Origin: Bacillus thuringiensis
GTDB taxonomy: Bacteria; Bacillota; Bacilli; Bacillales; Bacillaceae_G
Direction of reading: 5' to 3'
Assembly (NCBI RefSeq): GCF_001182785.1
Contig: NZ_CP012099.1
Location: 1,796,501 to 1,860,500 of the forward strand
DNA: 64,000 nt
Shown here: positions 27,599 through 36,498 of the stretch, in pieces
How the letters are laid out: every line of letters starts with the position of its first letter
How positions within the stretch are numbered: the stretch's first letter is position 1
Made by a program: the position numbers and the translations under genes
Notes under the pieces: generated by a model
Told to the model about the DNA's origin: nothing
Database searches by the model: none
The model's input: only the letters and a program-made list of their open reading frames with translations

Positions 27599-27910
27599 TT
27601 ATATACGTACAGCTGTACCACTTACAGCAACCATTAACATTCCATCACGTACAACCTCGTAATCTACGTCAATACCAACGATAGCGTTCGCACCTTTTTG
27701 TTTTGCAAGTTCTTTCATTTCGTCCATCGCAATATCACGAGCGTCTTTTAGCTTACTTTCATAAGCACCAGCACGGCCACCGACAACATCACGGACTGAA
27801 GCGAATAAATCACGGACAATGTTTGCACCCATAATAGCTTCACCATTTACAATATCAATATACTCAATAATTTCTTTACCTTGAATTCCAGAAGTTGTTG
27901 TTACAATCAT
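27599..27910 (-). CDS. UPF0145 (YbjQ-like) protein
   Basis: A 103-residue cytoplasmic protein of the YbjQ/UPF0145 (DUF74) family, which forms a pentameric ring in known structures; a heavy-metal-binding role has been suggested but is unproven. Typical motifs are [23 protein letters not shown], the amphipathic helix [20 protein letters not shown] and [13 protein letters not shown] three codons upstream directly abuts AGGAGA; the ATG at 27910 has proper spacing. Monocistronic. Confidence 0.88.
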   Translation of the reverse strand: MIVTTTSGIQGKEIIEYIDIVNGEAIMGANIVRDLFASVRDVVGGRAGAYESKLKDARDIAMDEMKELAKQKGANAIVGIDVDYEVVRDGMLMVAVSGTAVRI

Positions 27911-28025
27911 GACTGACACTCTCCTAATAAGTTGTAGTTTTGATAAGATTTCTTATGCCTTAGAAAAAGTGGTTCTGGTGCCAAAAATACTCGATAGAAA
28001 CATAGAGTATTTTTGCATCAAAACC

Positions 28026-28172
28026 TGCAATTGTTTAACATATGTATCGCTATGACATATGCAATTGAATGAAAGTGATGCAATTGTTTAACATATGTAT
28101 CGCTATGACATATGCAATTGAATGAAAGTGATGCAATTGTTTAACATATGTATCGCCATAACATATGCAATG
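28026..28172. repeat. 53-bp tandem repeat, about 2.7 copies
   Basis: Units begin at 28026, 28079 and 28132 with a period of 53. Copies 1 and 2 are identical and copy 3 carries two substitutions before it ends near 28171. Each contains inverted CAATTG and CATATGT elements. Copy 3 and half of copy 2 form the coding 3' end of the CPBP gene, so the array appears to come from that gene. Confidence 0.9.
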
Positions 28173-28768
28173 GATCTCTTAGAAATAAGATAAGCCGCAG
28201 TAAGTATCACTGAGCCAGGTAAATAAATAGCAATATCTGAAAGCTGGTTCGTATGAAGAACTGTAAAAATTATAATTGAGATGATAGATGCAATAGCAGT
28301 ACCAATATAATGTGAAAAACGATTTAATATTATATGACGAAACACAATTTCTTCAAGCAATGGCCCTAGAATACCAAATACTAGCAATGTAAAAATAAGA
28401 GGTATCCCCGTACCTGTTTCAAGGAGCTGTTCTTGGTTCTCTGGCTGGGCAGTTGCTAGAAAACGCATAACAGATTGTTCTACAATTACCGTAAATAAAA
28501 CCACCAGAGGAACACTTACTATTTTCAAAATTGTTTTCTCTTTAAAATAAGTAAAACTTTCAATAATTTCTTTCCTAAAGAAAATTATTCCTACAATAGC
28601 AGGTACAGTCAAACCGATGGCACTAAGAGCAAATTCTGATTCAACTAAATTGCTGTTAGTTAAAAGTGATAGGCCAAATAATATGAACAAGCCAATTTGA
28701 AGTAGTGCAAACATTGTATAAACTATTAGCATAATAATTTCTTTTTTATTCATTTTTATAAAGTTCAC
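28103..28768 (-). CDS. CPBP family intramembrane metalloprotease
   Basis: Integral membrane protein of 221 residues (CAAX protease/bacteriocin-processing, Abi family) with about seven membrane segments. The conserved glutamates and arginine are in motif 1 (LLEEIVFRHIIL), a histidine in motif 2 (IFTVLHTNQ), and the last conserved motif is AIHMLNN. Members process prenylated or bacteriocin-like peptides, or give self-immunity. The start is GTG at 28768, with GGGGG upstream, overlapping the stop of a short upstream frame. The last 20 or so residues lie in the 53-bp tandem repeat, so the C-terminal tail after HMLNNC is probably new. Confidence 0.83.
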   Translation of the reverse strand: MNFIKMNKKEIIMLIVYTMFALLQIGLFILFGLSLLTNSNLVESEFALSAIGLTVPAIVGIIFFRKEIIESFTYFKEKTILKIVSVPLVVLFTVIVEQSVMRFLATAQPENQEQLLETGTGIPLIFTLLVFGILGPLLEEIVFRHIILNRFSHYIGTAIASIISIIIFTVLHTNQLSDIAIYLPGSVILTAAYLISKRSIAYVMAIHMLNNCITFIQLHMS

Positions 28769-28821
28769 TTTATTGCCCCCGTAATTAAATTACCTACAAT
28801 CTTTGATTTTTCTTTCTGCAT
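28765..28821 (-). CDS. Short frame overlapping the CPBP start, 18 residues
   Basis: MQKEKSKIVGNLITGAIK has a good ribosome binding site (AAGGAGAAC) and its TGA overlaps the CPBP GTG as GTGA. This is the classical layout for translational coupling. It may be a leader peptide or the remnant of a truncated gene. Confidence 0.4.
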   Translation of the reverse strand: MQKEKSKIVGNLITGAIK

Positions 28822-28857
28822 AAAGTTCTCCTTATAAATATATTTATATAAAGATTT

Positions 28858-28880
28858 CAAACCGGACGGTTCGGTCTGAA
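28858..28880 (-). promoter_or_regulatory. TetR-type operator upstream of the CPBP gene
   Basis: Read on the minus strand, CAGACCGAACCGTCCGGTTTG is an imperfect palindrome of the AGACCG-nn-CGGTCT type used by TetR/QacR-like repressors. It lies about 40 bases before the short frame. The TetR at 29412 is the nearest candidate binder. Confidence 0.5.
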
Positions 28881-29411
28881 TCGAAATCTAATAATACTAC
28901 AAGTTTCTAGTTTTTTAAACCTTTTTTACAAAGTATTAACAAAATCAAAATGGAAAAAAGCAAATATATTTATATCTCAGTTGCTTTGTTACAATTTAAT
29001 TCCAGTAATCATTAATGATTAATCTTTTATAGAATGAAGTGAAAGTGGGGGAGTTCGAACACTTTAGCTAAACATATTAATAAAAATTATATATAATAAT
29101 CATATGTCTATACGTTAAAATTAACTATATATTTTTACCCCTGCTACGAAGTTAGGTGAAAGTAGTTGTATAACATGACTGAATTGAATAATTGGTCATG
29201 TTAATTTTGACAGAAAATTCATTTGAGTGATATAGATAATACAATTTGATTAACCTCTTTTCAAACCGTATTGTTTGAGGTTCAGATAATATAGGGGTTG
29301 ATAAGATATTTTTGTTCCAAACTTCTTTATACTTACAAAAAAATTCAAGAAAATAGATGGTAAATATCACCTGAAATATTAAGCTCGTTTTTATTAGGAG
29401 GATTACAAAGC
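28881..29411. other. 530-base gap without a supported gene
   Basis: AT-rich DNA. The one clear element is TCAAACCGTATTGTTTGA (29262-29279), with perfect six-base arms, about 130 bases upstream of the TetR gene; it may be an operator. The minus-strand open frame at 29152-29370 has no ribosome binding site or recognisable protein pattern. Confidence 0.45.
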
Positions 29412-30002
29412 ATGACTAAAGTTGATAAGGTTAAAGAAAAAATTATTGAAACATCTTTATATTTATTTAATACTAATGGGATAACTCGCACATCCATCCA
29501 GGATATAATGACAGCTACTGAATTACCTAAAGGATCTATTTATCGTAGATTCAAAAGTAAAGAAGAAATTGTCCTTGCTGCCTACGACAAAAGTGGTGAG
29601 ATTATGTGGAGTCATTTTCATAAAGCAATGGAAAATAAAAAGACAGCAATTGATAAAATCCTTGCAATTTTCCTTGTATATCAAGATGCAGCTAATAATC
29701 CTCCTATTGCTGGAGGCTGTCCATTACTTAATAGCGCAATTGAAAGTACTGGAGTATTTCCAGAATTACAAAAAGCAGCAGCAAAAGGTTATGATGATAC
29801 AGTAATGTTAATGGCTTCTCTCATAAAAGAAGGAATAGAGAAACAAGAACTTAAAGAAGATACAGATATTATATCGCTCGCTTCTTTTCTTGCATCTTCA
29901 ATGGAGGGAGCTATTATGGCAAGTCGCGTATCTAACGATAATATACACCATCATTATTTTATTGAACAAATAAAACATCATCTTTTCTCTTATTCTAAAT
30001 AA
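29412..30002 (+). CDS. TetR family regulator (YxaF/LmrA-like)
   Basis: A 196-residue TetR-family repressor. The DNA-binding domain is at about 8-55 ([20 protein letters not shown], then [16 protein letters not shown]). The C-terminal domain has [11 protein letters not shown], typical of the YxaF/LmrA-like branch that controls efflux or quercetin-type oxygenase genes. No such target lies next to it. Candidate operators are the palindromes at 29262 and 28858, the latter before the CPBP gene. TAGGAGG precedes the ATG. Confidence 0.86.
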   Translation: MTKVDKVKEKIIETSLYLFNTNGITRTSIQDIMTATELPKGSIYRRFKSKEEIVLAAYDKSGEIMWSHFHKAMENKKTAIDKILAIFLVYQDAANNPPIAGGCPLLNSAIESTGVFPELQKAAAKGYDDTVMLMASLIKEGIEKQELKEDTDIISLASFLASSMEGAIMASRVSNDNIHHHYFIEQIKHHLFSYSK

Positions 30003-30052
30003 GTGAGAACTTGCAGTGTTTTCATCCGATTTTTATAAACTTAAATTGAATA

Positions 30053-30094
30053 CATACCCCTTATGAACAGTATCTTTTGTTTATGAGGGGTATT
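30053..30094 (+). terminator. Terminator of the TetR gene
   Basis: ATACCCCTTATGAAC and GTTTATGAGGGGTAT form a long hairpin with G-U pairs, followed by TTGAATAG; the T-run is weak. Confidence 0.6.
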
Positions 30095-30178
30095 TGAATA
30101 GCTTTTAGACGATGTTTCATGTTTCTTATTGAACGTCTTTGTTATCGTTACTACAGGAAAAGCAATAAAGAATGAATT

Positions 30179-30200
30179 ACATATAAACTGATTTATATGT
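30179..30200. promoter_or_regulatory. 22-bp palindrome upstream of deoR
   Basis: ACATATAAA and TTTATATGT flank CTGA with no mismatch, about 175 bases before deoR. The rest of 30095-30372 contains a second small hairpin (AAATTCG/CGAATTT with T-run, about 30287-30308) and a TATAAT-like -10 near 30320. Confidence 0.4.
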
Positions 30201-30372
30201 TGTAAGTGTTTCTATATTGAGTTTGTAAATCTACACAATAAGGTTTCATTGTATATAATACGTAGAATAGAAGTTCAGTTAGATAAAATTCGGTAGTCGA
30301 ATTTTTTTGCGTAAAGCTGTATAATGCTTGTAACGAAAGGGAAATACAGGAAGGGATTTGTAATGAGTTACT

Positions 30373-31320
30373 ATGGAAAAAGATAAACAACAATTAAGCG
30401 TTGAAGTTGCAAGATTATATTATCAATCAGATTATAGTCAGCAAGAAATTGCTAACAAATTAAATATTTCAAGACCGACGATTTCTAGATTGTTAAAGTA
30501 CGCGAAAGAAAAAGGGTTTGTTCAAATTAGCATCGCCGATCCATTTGCGGATTTAGATAACGTTGGGAATTTACTGAAAGAAAAGTACAACTTGTTAGAG
30601 GCACATGTTGTGTTTTCTCCAGTACCGGAATATGCAACGATTACAGAGTATATAAGTAAATATGCTGCTGAGTATATGGAAAAGACGGTTAAAAACGGTG
30701 ATATTGTTGGTGTAAGCTGGGGAATGACGATGTATGAAATCGCTAGAAAAATCGTACCGCAACATGTAAAAGGGGTAGAGGTTGTCCAGTTAAAAGGCGG
30801 TATTAGTCATTCGAGTGTAAATACATATGCGAATGAGACGATAGCTTTATTTGCAGATGCTTTTCAAACGACGCCAAGAAATCTACCTCTTCCAGTTATA
30901 TTTGATAATGCAGTGACAAAAGAATTAGTAGAGCAGGATCGACATATTCATCACATTATTGAAATGGGGAAACAAGCGAATATTGCAGTTTTCACTGTAG
31001 GAACAGTGCGAGACGAAGCGCTATTATTCCGATTAGGTTATTTCGATAAGGATGAAACAAGTTTACTCAAAAAACAATCGGTCGGTGACATTTGTTCACG
31101 TTTCTTTGATGGAGACGGAAATATTAGTAGCGAAGAGATTAATCAGCGTACAATTGGAATTGAGTTAGAGGAACTGAAATTAAAGAAACGCTCTATTTTA
31201 GTTGCAGGTGGTAATAGAAAAATAAAAGCAATTGATGGTGCGTTACGTGGCGGGTATGCAAATGTATTAATTATCGATCAGCATACAGCAAAAGAACTGT
31301 TACATTATGAAAAAGGTTAG
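30373..31320 (+). CDS. deoR: Deoxyribonucleoside operon regulator DeoR (SorC family)
   Basis: A 315-residue regulator that represses the deoxyribonucleoside catabolic operon and is released by deoxyribose-5-phosphate in B. subtilis. The N-terminal helix-turn-helix is YSQQEIANKLNISRPTISRLLKYAKEKGFV (about 20-50). The effector-binding domain of the SorC/CggR type follows, with GDIVGVSWGMTMYEIA, VVQLKGGI and GGNRKIKAIDGALRGGYAN. The neighbourhood deoC-nupC-pdp-cdd confirms the role. AGGAAGGGA lies an unusual 16 bases from the ATG; a stop in frame just upstream excludes a longer start. Confidence 0.92.
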   Translation: MEKDKQQLSVEVARLYYQSDYSQQEIANKLNISRPTISRLLKYAKEKGFVQISIADPFADLDNVGNLLKEKYNLLEAHVVFSPVPEYATITEYISKYAAEYMEKTVKNGDIVGVSWGMTMYEIARKIVPQHVKGVEVVQLKGGISHSSVNTYANETIALFADAFQTTPRNLPLPVIFDNAVTKELVEQDRHIHHIIEMGKQANIAVFTVGTVRDEALLFRLGYFDKDETSLLKKQSVGDICSRFFDGDGNISSEEINQRTIGIELEELKLKKRSILVAGGNRKIKAIDGALRGGYANVLIIDQHTAKELLHYEKG

Positions 31321-31323
31321 AAA

Positions 31324-31368
31324 TAAAAGGAGTTCTCAAAATGTTAATTTTGAGAACTCCTTTTATTT
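31324..31368 (+). terminator. Terminator of deoR
   Basis: AAAAGGAGTTCTCAAAA and TTTTGAGAACTCCTTTT form a near-perfect stem followed by ATTTTG, so deoR is transcribed apart from deoC. Confidence 0.85.
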
Positions 31369-31539
31369 TGTTATGTATGAATGATAGGAGTCTTTTTTGA
31401 ACACAAATTGCCTTTTTAAAAATAATTATGGATATGGAGATACATACTACCATTGTTAACATAGAAAATTTGATTATATATGAAGTGTTCTTTGTTAGAA
31501 TGCGCTTTATTTACTACAAGAAAATTCCTTTTAAAAAAG

Positions 31540-31579
31540 AATGAACAAAATTTCAAAAGTGTATTTACATTTGTTCAAC
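31540..31579 (+). promoter_or_regulatory. DeoR operator of the deoC-nupC-pdp-cdd operon
   Basis: AATGAACAAAATTTCAAAA (31540-31558) closely resembles the B. subtilis DeoR palindrome ATTGAACAAAATTTCAAT. A half-site TTGTTCAAC follows at 31571-31579, as in B. subtilis where a second half-site assists binding. Located 46-85 bases before deoC. Confidence 0.75.
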
Positions 31580-31624
31580 TAAGAGTTAGAATGAAGTTGT
31601 TAAAAGATATGAGGAGTGAAGATA

Positions 31625-32296
31625 ATGAACATTGCAAAGTTAATTGACCATACAATTTTAAAAGCTAATACTACTAAAGAAGATGTTATGAAAGTAATCG
31701 AAGAAGCAAAGGAATATAAATTTGCTTCTGTTTGTATTAACCCAACGTGGGTAAAATTAGCGGCTGATGAACTAGCTGGACATGATGTAGACGTTTGTAC
31801 TGTAATCGGTTTCCCATTAGGAGCAAGCACTACTGAAACAAAAGCATTTGAAACAAAAGATGCTATTGCAAAAGGTGCAACTGAAGTTGATATGGTAATC
31901 AACGTAGGCGCTTTGAAAGATGGCGACAACGAACTTGTTGAAAAAGACATTTATGAAGTAGTACAAGCAGCAAAAGGAAAAGCTCTTGTAAAAGTAATCA
32001 TTGAAACTTGCCTATTAACAGATGAAGAGAAAGTACGCGCTTGTGAATTATCAGTAAAAGCTGGTGCTGATTTCGTAAAAACGTCAACTGGATTCTCAAC
32101 TGGCGGAGCAACTGCTGAAGATATCGCATTAATGCGTAAAACAGTAGGACCAAACGTTGGTGTAAAAGCATCTGGCGGTGTTCGTACACGTGAAGATGCA
32201 GACAAAATGGTAGCTGCTGGAGCTTCTCGCGTTGGAGCAAGTGCTAGTGTTGCAATCGTATTAAATGATGCAAAAGGTGCTACAGATAACTACTAA
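31625..32296 (+). CDS. deoC: Deoxyribose-phosphate aldolase
   Basis: Cytoplasmic class I aldolase of 223 residues that splits 2-deoxyribose 5-phosphate into glyceraldehyde 3-phosphate and acetaldehyde. The Schiff-base lysine is Lys152 in [13 protein letters not shown]. Further motifs are [11 protein letters not shown] at the start, [10 protein letters not shown] and [11 protein letters not shown], all intact. A GTG at 31616 touches AGGAG, so the ATG at 31625 is the likely start. First gene of the deo operon. Confidence 0.95.
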   Translation: MNIAKLIDHTILKANTTKEDVMKVIEEAKEYKFASVCINPTWVKLAADELAGHDVDVCTVIGFPLGASTTETKAFETKDAIAKGATEVDMVINVGALKDGDNELVEKDIYEVVQAAKGKALVKVIIETCLLTDEEKVRACELSVKAGADFVKTSTGFSTGGATAEDIALMRKTVGPNVGVKASGGVRTREDADKMVAAGASRVGASASVAIVLNDAKGATDNY

Positions 32297-32309
32297 TCGA
32301 TAAAAGCTT

Positions 32310-32348
32310 AAAGCAATAGATATACGTTTAAAGTATATCTATTGCTTT
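32310..32348 (+). terminator. Hairpin between deoC and nupC
   Basis: AAAGCAATAGATATAC and GTATATCTATTGCTTT are perfectly complementary around a seven-base loop. No T-run follows, so it is more likely an attenuator or mRNA-stabilising hairpin that raises deoC over the downstream genes. Confidence 0.6.
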
Positions 32349-32363
32349 AATAATTGAAAAAAA

Positions 32364-32378
32364 TGTAAGCGGATACGA
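32364..32378 (+). promoter_or_regulatory. Possible CcpA cre site before nupC
   Basis: TGTAAGCGGATACGA partly fits the cre consensus (TGWAANCGNTNWCA). It lies just before the nupC ribosome binding site. Weak evidence. Confidence 0.35.
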
Positions 32379-32395
32379 ATGGGAGGAAACGGCTT

Positions 32396-33577
32396 ATGAA
32401 ATACTTAATCGGTGTTTTTGGCCTCGTATTGATTTTAGGTATCGCTTGGCTTGCTAGTAATGATAGAAAGAAAGTCAAATATCGTCCAATCATAACGATG
32501 GTTATATTACAATTCATTTTGGGGTTTCTATTATTAAATACAAGTGTAGGGAATATATTAATTAGCGGAATAGCAGATGGTTTTGGAGAGCTATTAAAAT
32601 ATGCCGCTGACGGTGTGAATTTCGTATTTGGTGGATTAGTAAATCAAAAAGAGTTTTCGTTCTTTTTAAGTGTATTAATGCCAATCGTATTTATATCAGC
32701 CTTAATAGGTATTTTGCAACATATTAAAGTATTACCTATTATTGTGAAATCTATCGGTCTAGCATTAAGTAAAGTAAATGGAATGGGGAAACTAGAATCA
32801 TATAACGCTGTGGCATCGGCGATTTTAGGACAATCGGAAGTATTTATTTCGGTTAAGAAACAACTAGGGTTATTGCCAGAGAAAAGAATGTATACATTAT
32901 GTGCATCAGCAATGTCTACAGTTTCTATGTCTATCGTTGGATCATATATGGTTTTATTAAAACCACAATATGTTGTAACCGCTTTAGTGCTTAACTTATT
33001 CGGTGGCTTCATCATTGCTTCTATCATTAACCCGTATGAAGTTACTGAGGAAGAAGATATGTTAGAAGTACAAGAAGAAGAGAAAAAGACTTTCTTTGAA
33101 GTATTAGGGGAATACATTATTGATGGATTTAAAGTTGCGATTACAGTAGCAGCTATGTTAATTGGTTTCGTAGCTCTTATCGCATTCATTAATGCAGTAT
33201 TTAAAGGTGTAATCGGTATTTCATTCCAAGAAATTCTTGGTTATGCATTTGCACCATTTGCATTTATTATGGGTGTACCTTGGCATGAAGCAGTTAATGC
33301 CGGAAATATTATGGCAACAAAATTAGTATCAAATGAATTTGTCGCTATGACAGATTTAGCACAAGGAAACTTTAATTTCTCAGATAGAACGACAGCGATT
33401 ATCTCTGTATTCTTAGTTTCATTTGCAAACTTCTCTTCAATTGGGATTATTGCAGGAGCAGTTAAGAGCTTAAATGAAAAGCAAGGGAATGTAGTCGCAA
33501 GATTTGGTTTGAAATTACTATTCGGTGCAACATTAGTAAGTTTCTTATCAGCAACAATCGTTGGTTTATTATTTTAA
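32396..33577 (+). CDS. nupC: Concentrative nucleoside transporter NupC
   Basis: Proton-coupled nucleoside importer of the CNT family, 393 residues, with about nine membrane segments and two re-entrant loops. Family motifs include [18 protein letters not shown], the [20 protein letters not shown] region, VGSYMVLL and [12 protein letters not shown]. It supplies pyrimidine and deoxyribonucleosides to the downstream phosphorylase and deaminase. GGGAGGAAAC precedes the ATG. Second gene of the operon. Confidence 0.94.
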   Translation: MKYLIGVFGLVLILGIAWLASNDRKKVKYRPIITMVILQFILGFLLLNTSVGNILISGIADGFGELLKYAADGVNFVFGGLVNQKEFSFFLSVLMPIVFISALIGILQHIKVLPIIVKSIGLALSKVNGMGKLESYNAVASAILGQSEVFISVKKQLGLLPEKRMYTLCASAMSTVSMSIVGSYMVLLKPQYVVTALVLNLFGGFIIASIINPYEVTEEEDMLEVQEEEKKTFFEVLGEYIIDGFKVAITVAAMLIGFVALIAFINAVFKGVIGISFQEILGYAFAPFAFIMGVPWHEAVNAGNIMATKLVSNEFVAMTDLAQGNFNFSDRTTAIISVFLVSFANFSSIGIIAGAVKSLNEKQGNVVARFGLKLLFGATLVSFLSATIVGLLF

Positions 33578-33613
33578 TAGATTTATATAATATAAAAAGG
33601 AATGGTGATTGTA

Positions 33614-34915
33614 ATGAGAATGGTAGATATTATCGCAAAAAAACGTGACGGCAAAGAATTAACGACTGAAGAAATCAAATTCTTTATTAATGGATATACA
33701 GACGGAAGTATTCCTGATTATCAAGTGAGTGCACTTGCAATGGCAATCTTCTTTAAAGATATGACAGATCGCGAACGTGCAGATTTAACGATGGCGATGG
33801 TTGAGTCTGGAGAAACGATCGACTTATCAGCAATTGAAGGAATTAAAGTAGACAAACATTCAACTGGCGGTGTTGGTGATACAACAACATTAGTATTAGG
33901 ACCATTAGTAGCTGCTTTAGATGTACCAGTAGCAAAAATGTCTGGTCGTGGTTTAGGGCATACAGGCGGAACAATTGATAAATTAGAAGCGGTAGAAGGA
34001 TTCCACGTTGAAATTACGAAAGAACAATTCATTGATATTGTAAACCGTGACAAAGTAGCTGTTATTGGACAAACAGGAAACTTAACACCTGCAGATAAAA
34101 AGATTTATGCATTACGCGACGTAACAGGAACTGTTAACTCAATTCCTTTAATCGCAAGTTCAATTATGAGTAAAAAAATTGCAGCTGGTGCTGACGCAAT
34201 CGTACTTGATGTAAAAACAGGTGCTGGTGCATTTATGAAAACAGAAGAAGATGCAAAAGAATTAGCACATGCAATGGTACGTATCGGAAATAACGTAGGA
34301 CGTCAAACAATGGCAGTTATTTCAGATATGTCACAACCTCTTGGATTTGCGATTGGTAATGCTCTAGAAGTGAAAGAAGCAATTGATACGTTAAAAGGTG
34401 AAGGTCCAGAAGATTTAACAGAATTAGTACTTGTATTAGGAAGTCAAATGGTCGTACTTGCGAAAAAAGCAAATACGTTAGAAGAAGCTCGTGAAATGCT
34501 AATTGAAGTGATGAAAAACGGAAAAGCAACTGAGAAATTTAAAGAGTTCTTAAGCAATCAAGGCGGAGATAGCTCAATTGTAGACAATCCAGAAAAAATG
34601 CCACAAGCGAAGTATGTAATTGATGTACCTGCAAAAACTTCAGGTGTTATTTCTAACATTGTTGCAGATGAAATCGGTATCGCAGCTATGTTACTTGGTG
34701 CTGGCCGCGCAACAAAAGAAGATGAAATTGATTTAGCAGTAGGTTTAATGTTACGCAAAAAAGTTGGCGATGCAGTAAAAGAAGGCGAGCCGTTCGTAAC
34801 AATCTACGCAAATCGTGAAAATGTAGAAGATGTAAAAGCAAAAATTTATGAGAACATCTCTATCGCTGAAACAGCAGTGGCTCCTAAATTAGTTCATACA
34901 GTTATTACTGACTAA
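33614..34915 (+). CDS. pdp: Pyrimidine-nucleoside phosphorylase
   Basis: Phosphorolytic enzyme of 433 residues that converts uridine and thymidine (and deoxyuridine) to base plus (deoxy)ribose 1-phosphate. Motifs are [20 protein letters not shown] (the family signature with the phosphate site), [18 protein letters not shown] and [23 protein letters not shown] codons at 33602 and 33614 are both in frame; the second gives the standard N terminus [10 protein letters not shown] and better spacing from AAAAAGGA. Third gene of the operon, between nupC and cdd. Confidence 0.95.
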   Translation: MRMVDIIAKKRDGKELTTEEIKFFINGYTDGSIPDYQVSALAMAIFFKDMTDRERADLTMAMVESGETIDLSAIEGIKVDKHSTGGVGDTTTLVLGPLVAALDVPVAKMSGRGLGHTGGTIDKLEAVEGFHVEITKEQFIDIVNRDKVAVIGQTGNLTPADKKIYALRDVTGTVNSIPLIASSIMSKKIAAGADAIVLDVKTGAGAFMKTEEDAKELAHAMVRIGNNVGRQTMAVISDMSQPLGFAIGNALEVKEAIDTLKGEGPEDLTELVLVLGSQMVVLAKKANTLEEAREMLIEVMKNGKATEKFKEFLSNQGGDSSIVDNPEKMPQAKYVIDVPAKTSGVISNIVADEIGIAAMLLGAGRATKEDEIDLAVGLMLRKKVGDAVKEGEPFVTIYANRENVEDVKAKIYENISIAETAVAPKLVHTVITD

Positions 34916-34936
34916 TCATTATTTCATTTACTTTGA

Positions 34937-35344
<408 letters not shown>

Positions 35345-35346
35345 GT

Positions 35347-35389
35347 TAAAAAGCCATTTTTCAATTATTAATTGCAGAATGGCTTTTTT
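35347..35389 (+). terminator. Terminator of the deo operon
   Basis: AAAAAGCCATT and AATGGCTTTTTT with a loop of about 19 bases. Confidence 0.8.
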
Positions 35390-35463
35390 GTTCATATTCC
35401 GTTCATAAACTTTGCGTAAAATGATTGCAGCGAATATGGAAAGTTTACAGCAGGAGGAATATA

Positions 35464-35532
35464 ATGAAGAAATTCTATAATGCGGCATGTAGTTACTTAT
35501 TGGTTTATGATTTTGCTAAAAAAGTCATTTAA
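35464..35532 (+). CDS. Small protein of 22 residues upstream of ccdC-like gene
   Basis: MKKFYNAACSYLLVYDFAKK ends in VI. The ribosome binding site CAGGAGGAATATA before the ATG is excellent and the frame ends 20 bases before the CcdC-like gene, so it looks translated. It may be a leader or a small amphipathic protein. No known family. Confidence 0.5.
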   Translation: MKKFYNAACSYLLVYDFAKKVI

Positions 35533-35551
35533 ATAGATAGGAGTGGAAAGT

Positions 35552-36031
35552 ATGATAGCACTTTTATCAAGTGTCATAGCGGTTTGTATGGCTGTTGGGG
35601 TAATGTTTCTACGTTTTAAAGCAGCGAAAAAGCCGGTAACGAAAAAGAAAATTATATTACCACCAATTTTTATGAGTACAGGCGCGATGATGTACTTTTT
35701 ACCAGAGTTTCGATTAACATCGTTAGAAATAGTCGAGGCAATTAGTATAGGGCTTATTTTCTCTATTTTTCTTATTAAAACAACTAAGTTCGAAATAAAG
35801 GGCGAACATATATTTATGAAACCGTCAAAAGCATTCATATTCATTTTAGTAGGCTTATTAGCTGTACGCGTGGCATTAAAGTCATATTTAAGCCAATCAA
35901 TTGATTTGGCAGAGTTAAGCAGCATGTTTTTCTTACTTGCATTTGCGATGATTGTGTCGTGGAGAATTGCGATGTATCGCTCGTTTACTAAATTAGAAAA
36001 GACAATAAACAGAGCTGGAATTTCTATATAG
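35552..36031 (+). CDS. CcdC family membrane protein (DUF1453)
   Basis: Polytopic membrane protein of 159 residues with about five segments. It matches the B. subtilis CcdC family, encoded there next to cytochrome c biogenesis genes but not shown to be essential for it. Typical features are FKAAKKPVTKKKIILPPIFMSTGAMMYFLP near the start and VSWRIAMYRSF near the end. A GTG at 35543 overlaps AGGAG; the ATG at 35552 is better spaced. No cytochrome biogenesis gene lies nearby. Confidence 0.82.
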   Translation: MIALLSSVIAVCMAVGVMFLRFKAAKKPVTKKKIILPPIFMSTGAMMYFLPEFRLTSLEIVEAISIGLIFSIFLIKTTKFEIKGEHIFMKPSKAFIFILVGLLAVRVALKSYLSQSIDLAELSSMFFLLAFAMIVSWRIAMYRSFTKLEKTINRAGISI

Positions 36032-36050
36032 GAAATCCAGCTCTGTTTAT
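36005..36050. terminator. Terminator overlapping the CcdC-like stop
   Basis: AAACAGAGCTGGA(A)TTTC and GAAATCCAGCTCTGTTT form a long stem that begins inside the last codons of the CcdC-like gene and also serves the converging DUF896 gene. Confidence 0.75.
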
Positions 36051-36078
36051 GTTTTATTGAAATTCTTTAGCGTGGAAC

Positions 36079-36309
36079 TCATTTGCTTAATTTTAAACGT
36101 ATTTGAGCATCTTGTAATGCAACTGGTGTAACGTTAAGACCATTCGAATCAACAATTTTTGTATTTAATAAAATGGAATCTAGGCTTCCACGAAATGTTT
36201 CTGTATAGTTTTGACGTAACATTTGTTGTTCTTGTTTTTCATCAACTGTTAATCCAGATGTTCTTTCTTTTTTTGATAATTCATTAATACGGAATAAAAT
36301 ATTTTGCAT
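36079..36309 (-). CDS. UPF0291/DUF896 protein (YnzC-like)
   Basis: A 76-residue cytoplasmic protein of the YnzC family: a helical hairpin (residues about 1-40; NILFRINELSKKERTSGLTVDEK) followed by a less ordered tail with KIVDSNGLNVTP. In B. subtilis ynzC sits in the SOS-induced yneA operon, but here it is alone, so a division role is not inferred. A GTG three codons earlier overlaps GAGGTG; the ATG at 36309 is correctly spaced. Confidence 0.88.
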   Translation of the reverse strand: MQNILFRINELSKKERTSGLTVDEKQEQQMLRQNYTETFRGSLDSILLNTKIVDSNGLNVTPVALQDAQIRLKLSK

Positions 36310-36498
36310 TTTGTTCACCTCTTGTTTTAAATTAAATTAGCAACTTACTAATTTATAGTTATTGTAACTTGTTTAGTTGTTTGTGTCAATACTATCTAAA
36401 AATAAGTTAAAAATTGACGAAAAATTATAACAATAATAGAATAAAGTGTATTGAATAATTAGTTTCACAATTATACATAAAACGCTAGGGGGATTATT

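Noticed and set aside
28026..28172. CRISPR-like array
   Set aside because: The 53-bp units abut with no unique spacers and match the end of the CPBP gene; no cas genes are near.
34317..34529. Minus-strand leucine-rich open frame inside pdp
   Set aside because: It is an antisense shadow of the conserved pdp coding sequence, without ribosome binding site.
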